From Dyella_D sp052115385 (GTDB lineage Bacteria; Pseudomonadota; Gammaproteobacteria; Xanthomonadales; Rhodanobacteraceae): a stretch of 64,000 nucleotides of DNA. The notes beneath the pieces were generated by a model. The model did not search any database. It was not told where the DNA came from and saw only the letters and a program-made list of their open reading frames with translations. Both the position numbers and the translations under genes were made by a program. The stretch spans positions 1 to 64,000 of the forward strand of contig NZ_JBFRGP010000002.1 in the NCBI RefSeq assembly GCF_052115385.1, in the 5' to 3' direction. This document shows, piece after piece, positions 1-7,380 of the stretch (the stretch's first letter is position 1; each line of letters opens with the position of its first letter).

Positions 1-111
1 TACTTAGGGCTGCGCAACATCAGTAAAAAATGGACGCTTCCAATCCATGATTGGAAGGCGGCGCTCAACCGCTTTACCATCCAGTTCGAAGGCCGCATCC
101 CTCAGCTTTAA
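1..111 (+). pseudogene. C-terminal end of an IS256-family (mutator-type) transposase, cut by the window edge
   Basis: Reading frame 1 is open from the first base and ends at TAA 109-111. The 36 residues contain the tail typical of IS256 transposases: a YLGLRNISKKWT stretch, then DWKAALNRF and a short FEGR-type end. The N-terminal part, with the DDE catalytic residues, lies outside the window, so intactness cannot be judged. IS256 transposases cut and paste or copy the element using terminal inverted repeats. A likely right-end repeat follows at about 118-146. This is the only mobile-element protein in the window, and it marks the left flank of the accessory island. The family call rests on recognition of the tail motif only. 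Confidence 0.75.
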
Positions 112-146
112 AGCGATCCCGTTTACACAAAAGTCTGTACAAGCCC
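1..146 (+). mobile_element. Right end of an IS256-type insertion sequence
   Basis: The transposase tail is followed by GTTTACACAAAAGTCTGTAC (121-140), which resembles the TTTACACAAAA-type terminal inverted repeat of IS256 elements. I place the right end at roughly 146. The left end and target duplication are outside the window, so the exact boundary is an estimate. Confidence 0.6.
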
Positions 147-538
147 ACGTTGTGCGCGGTTGGCAGAAGAGCGAGCGAGATGGGTATAGAGATATAGCGA
201 CCGTTGGCGCCGCTATTCAGCACAAGATCGAGTCCACTTGGATTGATGACCGCTCCAATAAGGGGTTTGATAGCAGTAGTCAATTGATCTCGATGCTTGG
301 GCCATGGGGCGAAAAACTTCGATCGTATGGGCTCGTCCGCGAAATCGTGCATGAGCGAAGGGAGCACTACAGAGAAGACTCGGAGCGGCACATTGATCAA
401 GATTTGTCGGGAAGAATAGTTAGTCGAACGATTGTCTTCGTTGAAGGGTATTCCGAATTGATTGATCTCATTGAGAGGGCTGAGCGTGCAGTTGATGACG
501 CCGGAGAAGTAGGAGTGAGTGCGCCGCGAGTGATTTAG
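147..538 (+). pseudogene. Remnant of an unknown gene, probably interrupted by the IS element
   Basis: An open frame continues from inside the IS end (from about base 47) through to TAG 536-538. Its first 33 or so residues are out-of-frame transposase/IS sequence, but the rest (about 130 residues) has ordinary protein composition, with segments such as SMLGPWGEKLRSYGLVREI and VSRTIVFVEGYSELIDLIE. The simplest reading is that the IS inserted into a gene and this is the 3' part, now fused in frame to IS sequence. I do not recognise the family. There is no evidence that the hybrid reading frame is translated. Confidence 0.45.
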
Positions 539-769
539 GCCTTACGTGTACCTTGCCAATGCGAAGGGCCTGGGCCTCGGTTTCAAGGTCTTGTCTGTGC
601 TCAAGGCCGACCACGCCAGGGCGTTTGGCGAAGCCCCCGGTGACCGCCGTCATTGAGGAAATCGAGTACCGCTGGGTGACGCTCCGCTTGGAGAAATAGT
701 TTCCGGCGCAGTGATATTCCATCGGGCATCCCCATTCGAGATACTAAGGTTCAGGAACAGGGGATGTTG
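539..769. other. Intergenic stretch, no gene recognised
   Basis: Short overlapping frames on both strands show no start with a ribosome-binding site and no recognisable family. It probably contains the promoter of the downstream coiled-coil/NYN gene. The last bases hold an AGGGG ribosome-binding site (759-763). Confidence 0.4.
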
Positions 770-2059
770 ATGAATCAGGAGTACAACCCGTTCGCGGCGA
801 AATGCCACGAACTTGAAGTGGCATTGAATCTGGCGAAGGCGGGACTGCAGGACATTCGAGCCAAGTTGGCGTGGCACTCACAGTTCGGTGTGCGCGCCAC
901 GAAGCAAATGCAGACCACATTGTTGGCGACAGCCAGCAAGGCGATGCAAATGTTGCAGGCCGACTTGCCCGAGGTCGAGCGTTTGCAGCGTCGACGAGTG
1001 CGCATGGAAAGTCAGCCCGACTTTCCTCGTGTCCAGCCGAGTGGCCCCGGGATCGTCGAGGGGGTCGCCAAGATGCTCGGCATGGCCTGGGTGGCGGTCG
1101 AGGAACGACGCCGCGAGCAAGCCAGGCAGATTCTTGCCGAACATCGCGCCCTCATGGAGCAGGAAGCTATCGCGCAAGGGCAATGTGACGCGCTGAAAAG
1201 GAAGGTCGACGACGCGCACGCGCAAGCGAAACGGCTTCAGGAAGAGCTGGTTGCATACAAGGCCTTTGATCTGGCAGCCGCGCAACAGGAGGAGGTCGAA
1301 CTGAGTCAGTGCGTCGCTACCTTGGAGGCCTCTTACGAGCGAGCCAACACGGAGCGCGCCCAGTTCGATCGCGACTACGCGGAACCCATGCGCGAACTGA
1401 CGCACAAGCAGGGAGAGCGCCAGAAGATCCTCATTACGCTTTCGAATGCGAAAGCATTGGACGCTCGGTTTGGCCTGGCCAGCACACCGCGCGATCGGGC
1501 AATGCTGCATGAGGAATGCCGGAGTCGATTTGGCGTCGATAGCCCGCGCAAGGTAATTCACGACAGTGAGTTGAAACTCAGGGGCATCGATCGCGCCATT
1601 CAGAAGCTGGAGCAGCGTCTGAGTGCGACGGCCAAGCGGGAGAGCCGGGGCATCAAGCGCCTGGTCATCGATGGCAACAACCTTTGTTACGAAGAACAAA
1701 CGTTTCTGGGCCTTGCACCGCTGAAGGCCCTGGTGCCTCGATTGGCCGATGCCCACGAAGTCATCCTGGTGTTCGACTCGGATATTCGCTCGTTGGTCCG
1801 CATGAACGACGCGGAGATCAAAAGTCAGTTCCCGAAGACAGTGCGCGTGCATGTGATGACGCACGGCAAGAAGGCTGACGAGCAGGTGCTCGACCAGGCG
1901 TCAAATGACGGCCATTGGGTGCTTAGCAACGACGGCTTCCAAGAGTTTCCGGAGAAGCCCGTGGTAAAGGCTGGGCGCTTCCTTCGCCACTCCATTTTCA
2001 ACGGACGGGTGGCCGTGGAGGACCTGGGCGTCTCGCTGGCCTTCGATCCAGCCGGTTAG
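770..2059 (+). CDS. Coiled-coil protein with C-terminal NYN/PIN-like (Zc3h12a-type) nuclease domain
   Basis: This encodes about 429 residues. Residues 1-290 are mostly long charged, Gln- and Ala-rich helices with coiled-coil character. A C-terminal domain from about 298 to 400 begins LVIDGNNL, followed by VILVFDSD, KKADEQVLDQA and WVLSNDGF. These acidic positions (D303, D338/D340, D372 and D390, counted from the upstream ATG at 764) match the spacing of metal-binding residues in NYN/PIN-like ribonucleases of the Zc3h12a/N4BP1 type. A single-stranded RNA nuclease activity is therefore an inference. The ATG at 770 is preferred over the ATG at 764 because AGGGG sits 6 bases upstream of 770 and directly abuts 764. 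It lies 473 bp upstream of a Gabija-like pair on the same strand and may be another defence component. No close family is recognised for the coiled-coil half. Confidence 0.7.
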   Translation: MNQEYNPFAAKCHELEVALNLAKAGLQDIRAKLAWHSQFGVRATKQMQTTLLATASKAMQMLQADLPEVERLQRRRVRMESQPDFPRVQPSGPGIVEGVAKMLGMAWVAVEERRREQARQILAEHRALMEQEAIAQGQCDALKRKVDDAHAQAKRLQEELVAYKAFDLAAAQQEEVELSQCVATLEASYERANTERAQFDRDYAEPMRELTHKQGERQKILITLSNAKALDARFGLASTPRDRAMLHEECRSRFGVDSPRKVIHDSELKLRGIDRAIQKLEQRLSATAKRESRGIKRLVIDGNNLCYEEQTFLGLAPLKALVPRLADAHEVILVFDSDIRSLVRMNDAEIKSQFPKTVRVHVMTHGKKADEQVLDQASNDGHWVLSNDGFQEFPEKPVVKAGRFLRHSIFNGRVAVEDLGVSLAFDPAG

Positions 2060-2532
2060 ACCAGTGGTACTCAACCCGAGAGGCGCAGAGTGGGGGGGGG
2101 GCTGGTAGCGCGTACCCACGAGTAATGCGCAACGAGCTTCCTATGGACTGGGCTGGCTCGGAGCAAAGCATGCAAATGCTCTGTGTCATGCATCATGCGC
2201 GATGCGACCCAAACCGGAGTGTATGGCTAAGATCGAAAGTGTCCGCTGCGGGCCGAAAGTGGGCATCAGATAGATGTCGGACCAATTGGGCGAAGGCTCG
2301 AGGCAGCTCCATGGTGGCTACGGCGTGACGGTAAGCTACATTGTCGATGCGCAACCATGCTCGTCGAGCTTGGCTTCGGCAGCTACCGCCCTCAGTCGTG
2401 CTAACGGTGTCACGAACATGGGCACGATCAACCCCTCACCGCGTGCTTCCATCTCAGAGCGGACGAGTAGGGCCGAGGGTATGCCGACGGTGATAACCGT
2501 GCCAGATAAAAACGGTCGGTCGGGAGAGAGAA
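2060..2532. other. 473-bp gap between the NYN protein and the OLD nuclease gene
   Basis: No convincing gene is seen. A run of ten G (2092-2101) follows the NYN gene. Short open frames lack ribosome-binding sites and recognisable motifs. The gap presumably carries the promoter of the nuclease-helicase pair, which argues against simple co-transcription with the upstream gene. Confidence 0.4.
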
Positions 2533-4368
2533 ATGCATCTTGCCAAGCTGGTCATCAAAAACTTTCGTAAGCTCGCGCACGCGGAGCTGACCTTCCAACC
2601 CGGACTTAATGTCCTTGTAGGAGGGAACAATGTAGGCAAGACGGCAATCGTCGATGCGCTTCGTGCCTTACTGGCGGGCCACGACGAGCCCTACCCACGC
2701 CTTGTTGAAGACGATGTGCATAGGCCTCATGGCGGCATCCCTTCCGGAGACATTGTTTTCGAATACGTCTTCCGCGGCCTCAGTCTCGATGATGAGGCAG
2801 ATTTTCTTGCTGCTCTGGTTCCGGGCGATTCGGGTGCACTAGAGGCGCAGGTCACCATTCGTTATTCGGAACCCGATAAGGCTGGTCGCCTTCGGGCCAA
2901 ACGCTGGTGCGGCGAACACGAGGATGTTGGCCTCACGGCGGACATGATAGAGAACCTGCGAGGGGTCTACTTGCCCCCGCTGCGCGATGCGTCGCAAGGA
3001 TTGAAGCCGGGGCGAACCAGTCAGCTGGCGCGACTTCTGCAGCTGCTCGCAGACGAGGTAGGCATTGAAGGCATCAACAAGGTGCTCAAGGAGCTGGATG
3101 GCGAGCTCAAGAAGCATCTTCCCATCGTCCATACCCACGATGCGATCACCACACGCCACGAGACCATGCTGGGTCCGCAATTAGCGCAGCTCTTGGAAAT
3201 CGGGCTGAGCGCCAGCGACTTCAGGAGCTTGAAGGCCCGATTGTCATTGCAGGTCGATGCGTTTGACATCGAGCAGAACGGCCTCGGCTTCAATAACCTG
3301 ATCTACATGGCCGTGGTGCTCAGCGAGCTCGCCAAGAACCCCGAGTCATGCTATCGCGGCCTGATCGTCGAGGAGCCGGAGGCCCACCTTCATCCTCAGC
3401 TCCAAGCGGTGTTGCTGCAGTATTTGGAATCCATCAAGGCGGTGGAAGGAGAAAAGCCGGTGCAGTTGTTCGTGACGAGTCACTCGCCGAACTTCGCCAG
3501 CATTGCCAACCTAGACAGCCTGGTGTGCTTAATCGATACAGGCACATCGGTCGAAACCTTCTTCCCTCGCAACGTGGCCTTCAAAAAGGGCAAGCGTGAG
3601 AAGCTGGAGCGGTATCTTGACGTCACCCGCGCCGAATTGTTCTTTGCGCGACGCGTTATCTTTGTTGAGGGCGCCGCCGAGCTGATGATGGTCAGTGCGC
3701 TCGCCAAGCGCATCGGATACGACCTCCGCCAGCATGGTGTGAGCTTGATCAGCGTGGAGGGATTGAACTTCGATTCCTTCTTGCCGTTGTTTGGCGACAA
3801 GGCATTGAAGATTCCGGTCGCGGTCCTGACCGATGCGGATCCGGTGGCACCCAAGCCTGTGTCCAAGGCTGACGACGTTGCTGGCTCTGACATGCCCTCG
3901 GTCGACGTCGCAGGCGACGCAGAGGGGGATGCGGACGATGATGATGAGGATGATGCCGAGCCGATTTATCCCGAGCCGGGCGACACGATTATGGTATCGG
4001 CCAATACGTCCAAGATGAAATCCTGCGAAGACACGCACGTCAAAGTGTTTCACGGGCTCAAGACCTTCGAGTACGACCTTGCACTTGAAGCCGTCAACAG
4101 GGTGGCGATGCTCACGGCACTGAAGGAACTCCACCCGAAGATCGCTAAGAGCTTGACGGCCACCGTAGATGCGCAGACGGATGATGCAGCCAAGGCTCGC
4201 GCGCTTTTCCGAGGTATGTTTGAACGACCGAAGAACAATGTGCAAAAGGGAAGCTTCGCCCAGTCCCTTGCGCAGGTCATTTCGGATACCGAGGTGGAGT
4301 TCAAAGTGCCGCACTACATCGAGTGCGCGATTCAGCATGTATGTCAGTCAACGGGTAAGAAAGCGTGA
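2533..4368 (+). CDS. gajA: OLD-family ATPase/TOPRIM endonuclease, GajA-like (Gabija)
   Basis: This encodes 611 residues. The N-terminal ABC-type ATPase has the P-loop GGNNVGKTA (about 30-38), a signature-like QNGLGFNNLIY (about 248-258), Walker B GLIVEEPEAHLHPQ (276-289) and the H-loop TSHSP (315-319). The C-terminal TOPRIM domain has VIFVEG (catalytic E379), LTDAD (D434/D436) and a conserved K in HGLKTFEYD (about 507-515). This is the class 2 OLD architecture, which pairs with a UvrD helicase. In Gabija, GajA nicks DNA and is held in check by nucleotides. An acidic Asp/Glu-rich insert (about 455-484) sits inside the TOPRIM domain. The start is supported by GGGAGAG 6-12 bases upstream. The stop overlaps the helicase start (GTGA), so the two are translationally coupled. 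Confidence 0.85.
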   Translation: MHLAKLVIKNFRKLAHAELTFQPGLNVLVGGNNVGKTAIVDALRALLAGHDEPYPRLVEDDVHRPHGGIPSGDIVFEYVFRGLSLDDEADFLAALVPGDSGALEAQVTIRYSEPDKAGRLRAKRWCGEHEDVGLTADMIENLRGVYLPPLRDASQGLKPGRTSQLARLLQLLADEVGIEGINKVLKELDGELKKHLPIVHTHDAITTRHETMLGPQLAQLLEIGLSASDFRSLKARLSLQVDAFDIEQNGLGFNNLIYMAVVLSELAKNPESCYRGLIVEEPEAHLHPQLQAVLLQYLESIKAVEGEKPVQLFVTSHSPNFASIANLDSLVCLIDTGTSVETFFPRNVAFKKGKREKLERYLDVTRAELFFARRVIFVEGAAELMMVSALAKRIGYDLRQHGVSLISVEGLNFDSFLPLFGDKALKIPVAVLTDADPVAPKPVSKADDVAGSDMPSVDVAGDAEGDADDDDEDDAEPIYPEPGDTIMVSANTSKMKSCEDTHVKVFHGLKTFEYDLALEAVNRVAMLTALKELHPKIAKSLTATVDAQTDDAAKARALFRGMFERPKNNVQKGSFAQSLAQVISDTEVEFKVPHYIECAIQHVCQSTGKKA

Positions 4369-5510
4369 CCACGTTGACGGCTGAGCAGCAAGCAGTCGTC
4401 GATGCGCCCATGGCGGCGCTGTGCGTCATCGCCTGCGCGGGAAGTGGCAAAACCAAGACGGCGGTGCAGCGCTTGGTTCAGATGCGACGAAACTTGGGCG
4501 ACGCGCGAGGGCGTGTCGCGCTACTGTCATTCTCCAATGTCGCCGTCGACACGTTCCGGAGGGCTTACGACGTACTCGCGGCTGACCTTCCCCTGGGTGC
4601 GGGGCGTGAACGTGTCGATATCGATACGCTAGACGGATTTATCACCACCCACATCCTACGTCCTCACGCTCATCGGACCATGAAGGCCGCGCGCGCCGCC
4701 TACCTGGTGACGGGCGATGAGTCGTTCCTCGAAGGCTTCAAGTTCAAAACGCCGACTTTTCCAATGTCGATCACGGAGCTGTGCATCGCGTTCTTTGAAG
4801 GCCAAGAGTGTTTCTATTACCAACACAACAATGACTTTGAAGTGTTGGAAAGCGCCACTGCGCGCGCCCTTATTGGATGCCTTGGGCGTACGGGGGCATA
4901 CACCCACGACTTAGGACGCTACTGGGCATACCGGACATTGAAAGAGCGCCCCGAGCTGCTCGCCGTGCTCGCGCGTCGGTACCCGTACATTTTGATCGAT
5001 GAGGCGCAAGACATCGGTTCTGTTCATCAGGCCATTCTGGAACTCCTCATTGGCGCTGGTACATGCGTGACGCTCATTGGCGACCCCAATCAGGGCATCT
5101 ATGAGTTCGCGGGCGCGGACGGCAGCTTTCTAACGGAGTATCACCAGCGCGTCGGTGTCTTGCCTTATTCGCTCAAGCGCAATTTTCGGTCCGTTCCGAC
5201 CATTGTTGGGGTGGCCAATGGGCTGTGCGGGCGAGACGACGTCGCTGAGCGCACTGCGCCAAGCACGCTCCATGGCGCGTTCTTCATCGGGTACAAGCGT
5301 AACGAGCAGGCCAAATTGCTTACGGCCTTCCAGAGCTCGCTCGCTTCAGCCGGTGCGGACATCAAGCGGTCCGCCGTCCTCTGTCGAGGACGCAGTTTGG
5401 CGCAACAGCTTCGTGGTGACGAGACGCCTGCCGGCCAGGGGGTAGTGAAGCTCTTCGCGTCGGCGGCCGTGCTTCGAGATCACAAGAAGGACTTCCGTAC
5501 CCTCGTCTAA
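4365..5510 (+). CDS. gajB: UvrD/Rep-like helicase, GajB-like, C-terminally truncated
   Basis: This encodes 381 residues from a GTG start that overlaps the nuclease stop. Superfamily 1 motifs are present in order: Q motif near residue 8, P-loop ACAGSGKT (23-30), motif Ia LSFSNVAV (54-61), motif II ILIDEAQD (209-216), motif III VTLIGDPNQGIYEF (235-248) and motif IV-like LKRNFRS (270-276). The protein stops soon after a FASAAVLRDHKKDF stretch. Motifs V and VI, which complete the ATPase site of UvrD-type helicases, are absent, and no continuation is seen in any frame downstream. GajB proteins are normally about 490-500 residues. It is therefore probably an inactive or altered remnant. The nuclease partner appears intact. 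Confidence 0.8.
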   Translation: MTTLTAEQQAVVDAPMAALCVIACAGSGKTKTAVQRLVQMRRNLGDARGRVALLSFSNVAVDTFRRAYDVLAADLPLGAGRERVDIDTLDGFITTHILRPHAHRTMKAARAAYLVTGDESFLEGFKFKTPTFPMSITELCIAFFEGQECFYYQHNNDFEVLESATARALIGCLGRTGAYTHDLGRYWAYRTLKERPELLAVLARRYPYILIDEAQDIGSVHQAILELLIGAGTCVTLIGDPNQGIYEFAGADGSFLTEYHQRVGVLPYSLKRNFRSVPTIVGVANGLCGRDDVAERTAPSTLHGAFFIGYKRNEQAKLLTAFQSSLASAGADIKRSAVLCRGRSLAQQLRGDETPAGQGVVKLFASAAVLRDHKKDFRTLV

Positions 5511-5555
5511 GGCGGGTGTGCCACTACCGTCTCTGGCTTGTCCTAGGTGCTTGTA
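5511..5555. other. Right edge of the accessory island
   Basis: Immediately after the premature helicase stop the sequence changes to short repeat-bearing noncoding DNA and then to GC-rich chromosome-type genes. This is the likely deletion or insertion junction. No direct repeat or attachment site could be defined, because the left boundary is outside the window. Confidence 0.35.
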
Positions 5556-5568
5556 GGAATTCCCCTAC
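5553..5568. repeat. Palindrome of the GTAGG-N6-CCTAC type
   Basis: GTAGGAATTCCCCTAC has 5-bp perfect arms (5553-5557 and 5564-5568). Part of it (GGAATTCCCCTACA) recurs at 6568-6581, and the overlapping CCTACACAACGACG (5564-5577) recurs at 6920-6933. It starts a unit that ends with an intrinsic terminator and could be a promoter-proximal operator or a dispersed repeat. Confidence 0.5.
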
Positions 5569-5719
5569 ACAACGACGCGCCTTTTACCTCTACACCGACA
5601 TCCGATAAATCCGGAAACTATCTGTGTCCGGCAAGTCAGGCTCCTTTGCCGATGCCCCGGACCTAAGGACGAAGCGGCTACGGACGGCTGCAAGCCCCAA
5701 GGATGGGGCTTTCTTTTTT
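5556..5719 (+). ncRNA. Candidate small RNA unit A
   Basis: This noncoding unit begins with GGAATTCCCCTACA and contains GAAACT (5614-5619), AGTCAGGC (5634-5641) and GCCGATG (5648-5654). It ends in an intrinsic terminator at 5693-5719. A second unit at 6568-6757 has the same elements in the same order with similar spacing, which is why I treat it as a family rather than chance. It has no open frame with a ribosome-binding site. It does not match the c-di-GMP, cobalamin or other riboswitch patterns I know. The function is unknown and the 5' end is a guess. Confidence 0.35.
5693..5719 (+). terminator. Intrinsic terminator of unit A
   Basis: The stem is AGCCCC (5693-5698) with GGGGCT (5705-5710), a 6-base loop, followed by TTCTTTTTT. 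Confidence 0.7.
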
Positions 5720-5775
5720 CGGGGCACAGGAGTGCGGCCGGAGCACGGCACCCGCACTTCATGCCTGGAAGCGCA

Positions 5776-5800
5776 GCCCGCCTTATGGCGGGTTTTTTAT
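5776..5800 (+). terminator. Second intrinsic terminator
   Basis: The stem is CCCGCC (5777-5782) with GGCGGG (5787-5792), loop TTAT, followed by six T. It lies about 60 bp after the previous terminator with no gene between, suggesting another short transcript or a backup stop. Confidence 0.65.
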
Positions 5801-5973
5801 TGCCTGAGCCCCAGGTCCAGCCAAGCAGATCGGGCTTCGAGCCGTGCTTGCCGCGAGACAGGATTGCGCCGGGCCCGCTCGTCGCCAACCATGTGGTGGA
5901 CTGGACCCAGGAGATCGGCCATGGCGATCTGCGCAAAAGAGCGCTCGCTGCCCGCGACGGCCGGGGCAAGCGC

Positions 5974-6519
5974 ATGAACGCGTCCGCGTGGTGGCGGCGC
6001 CTGGATGTGCCGGGCCATGACGCGGCCTCCATCAGTGCCGATGGCGAGGGCTGGTTGCTGCGCGGCATGGCGGTGTTCGGGTTGGGGAGCGAGGCTGCAG
6101 GTGTGGCCTACGAGGTCGCGGTCGATCGCGATGGGTCGACCCGGCGCGGTGAGCTGCGCGGCGATCGGGACGGGCAGGCCTTCCATCACCTGATGGAGCA
6201 CCGGCCCGACGGCTGGTATCTCGATGGCCGCAGGCAGCAAGGAATGGACGGCGCGCTCGACCTGGATTTCGGCTTCACGCCCTCGACCAACCTGTTGCAG
6301 ATGAGGCGGGTGGTATTCGAATGCAGCGGGGCGGTGGAGCTTCCGGTGGCGTGGTTCGACCTGGGTATGGACCAGCTCGAGATCCTGCCGCAGCGCTACG
6401 AGCGGCGCGGCGTGTCGAGTTTCTGGTACGAGGCGCCGACCGTCGGCTATCAGGGCATGCTGGAACTGGCGGACAACGGATTTATCGCCAGCTATCCCGG
6501 ACTCTGGAGCTTGTGCTGA
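5974..6519 (+). CDS. Putative glycolipid-binding domain protein (PF06475-type)
   Basis: This encodes 181 residues when started at ATG 5974. The frame is open further upstream, but that part has no family similarity and crosses a terminator. Recognised features of the family are the opening WWRRLDVPGHD, a central LDLDFGFTPSTNLL stretch and the closing GFIASYPGLW. The domain is a single beta-rich fold described as putative glycolipid-binding from structure. Biological function is not established. There is no signal peptide, so it is probably cytoplasmic. It stands alone between the two candidate small-RNA units. Confidence 0.75.
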   Translation: MNASAWWRRLDVPGHDAASISADGEGWLLRGMAVFGLGSEAAGVAYEVAVDRDGSTRRGELRGDRDGQAFHHLMEHRPDGWYLDGRRQQGMDGALDLDFGFTPSTNLLQMRRVVFECSGAVELPVAWFDLGMDQLEILPQRYERRGVSSFWYEAPTVGYQGMLELADNGFIASYPGLWSLC

Positions 6520-6567
6520 CACTCGATTCCCGGCGTCCCCTGCTGGCGTTGCCGACGACACTCATCG

Positions 6568-6757
6568 GAATTCCCCTACAAACATTTGCGCCATTCGCCG
6601 CTACGTGCCTTTTGCGAAAAGGCGCAATCTGAAACTGCTCCGCGAGTCAGGCGGTGAGTTCTAGGCTCATGCCAGCCGATGACCGGGGCGTTCCTCTGGA
6701 TGGCTCATGCCCCTGAGCCCTAGGCTTTGGCGCCCCGTACTCCGGGGCGCCTTTTTG
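6568..6757 (+). ncRNA. Candidate small RNA unit B
   Basis: This unit has the same layout as unit A: GGAATTCCCCTACA (6568-6581), GAAACT (6631-6636), GAGTCAGGC (6644-6652), GCCGATG (6674-6680) and an intrinsic terminator at 6729-6757. The first two landmarks are 58 bases apart in A and 63 in B, and the next two 21 and 15. No supported open frame is present. It may be a regulatory RNA or a transcribed dispersed repeat. Confidence 0.35.
6729..6757 (+). terminator. Intrinsic terminator of unit B
   Basis: A strong GC stem GGCGCCCC with GGGGCGCC is followed by TTTTTGTTT. Confidence 0.75.
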
Positions 6758-6919
6758 TTTGTGCACGCGGTGTTCGCGGCGCGAACCTGGCTGGCGGCGG
6801 TGGCATGCAGAAGGGATGGCGGGCAGGGCAGAACTCATGCCACGACAGCAAAATTCGGGGCCGTCAACGCGCCGTCCAGGGCGAAAATGAGACTTGGACC
6901 ACAAATGCGTAGTCCATCG

Positions 6920-6933
6920 CCTACACAACGACG
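6920..6933 (+). repeat. Third copy of the CCTACACAACGACG element
   Basis: This is an exact 14-base match to 5564-5577. It lies about 130 bases upstream of the small gene at 7053 and may mark that gene's promoter region. Confidence 0.4.
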
Positions 6934-7052
6934 TGCTGCGCGCCGATAGGACGGTTCCTCAAGCCGATGCATGCTTGTCACGCTGGCGTATCGGGCGTTG
7001 CACGGAAGCGCGACCGACGGCTGGCGTACTTCATCCAAGAGGGGCAAGCACG

Positions 7053-7295
7053 ATGATCATCTACGCGCTCAAGCCATCGACCGAAGGCCAGTGGAATATC
7101 TGCCGCTCGGGCTTTTGCCTGTTCAGCGACCTGCGCCTGGGGCCGGCGATCACGCTGGCGCGGGAAGTCGCCCGCGACGAACACGCACGCTCGGGCCGTT
7201 CGGTCTGCGTGGAAATGCCGGGGCTGGGTTCGGCCATCCGGCTGGCGCAGTACGAGGAACGGGCGATCGAGGCGTTCGCCGCCGCCAGCTGCTGA
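7053..7295 (+). CDS. Small conserved-looking protein of unknown function
   Basis: This encodes 80 residues, preceded by a good ribosome-binding site (AAGAGGGG about 8 bases before ATG 7053). The sequence opens MIIYALKP, then has QWNICRSGFCLFSDLRLGPA and an Ala/Arg-rich helix LAREVARDEHARSG, ending in a second helical segment. There is no signal peptide or membrane segment. The pattern of one beta-rich start and one helix resembles other orphan 70-90 residue proteins of proteobacteria, but I cannot name a family. It is preceded by the 14-base repeat shared with the candidate small-RNA units. Confidence 0.6.
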   Translation: MIIYALKPSTEGQWNICRSGFCLFSDLRLGPAITLAREVARDEHARSGRSVCVEMPGLGSAIRLAQYEERAIEAFAAASC

Positions 7296-7380
7296 TCTTC
7301 CGGCGCGGCGCCATCCGCTTCTTGTCATTCCCGCCCGGGCACGGGCAAAGTGGCGCGATTCCCTCCCCAGGACGCCGCCC

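Noticed and set aside
5761..5973. Upstream extension of the glycolipid-binding-family gene
   Set aside because: It crosses an intrinsic terminator and has no family similarity; ATG 5974 matches the family start.
5556..6757. Possible c-di-GMP or other known riboswitch in the repeated units
   Set aside because: The conserved words do not match the GEMM consensus or other riboswitch cores that I can recall, and no regulated gene directly follows either terminator.
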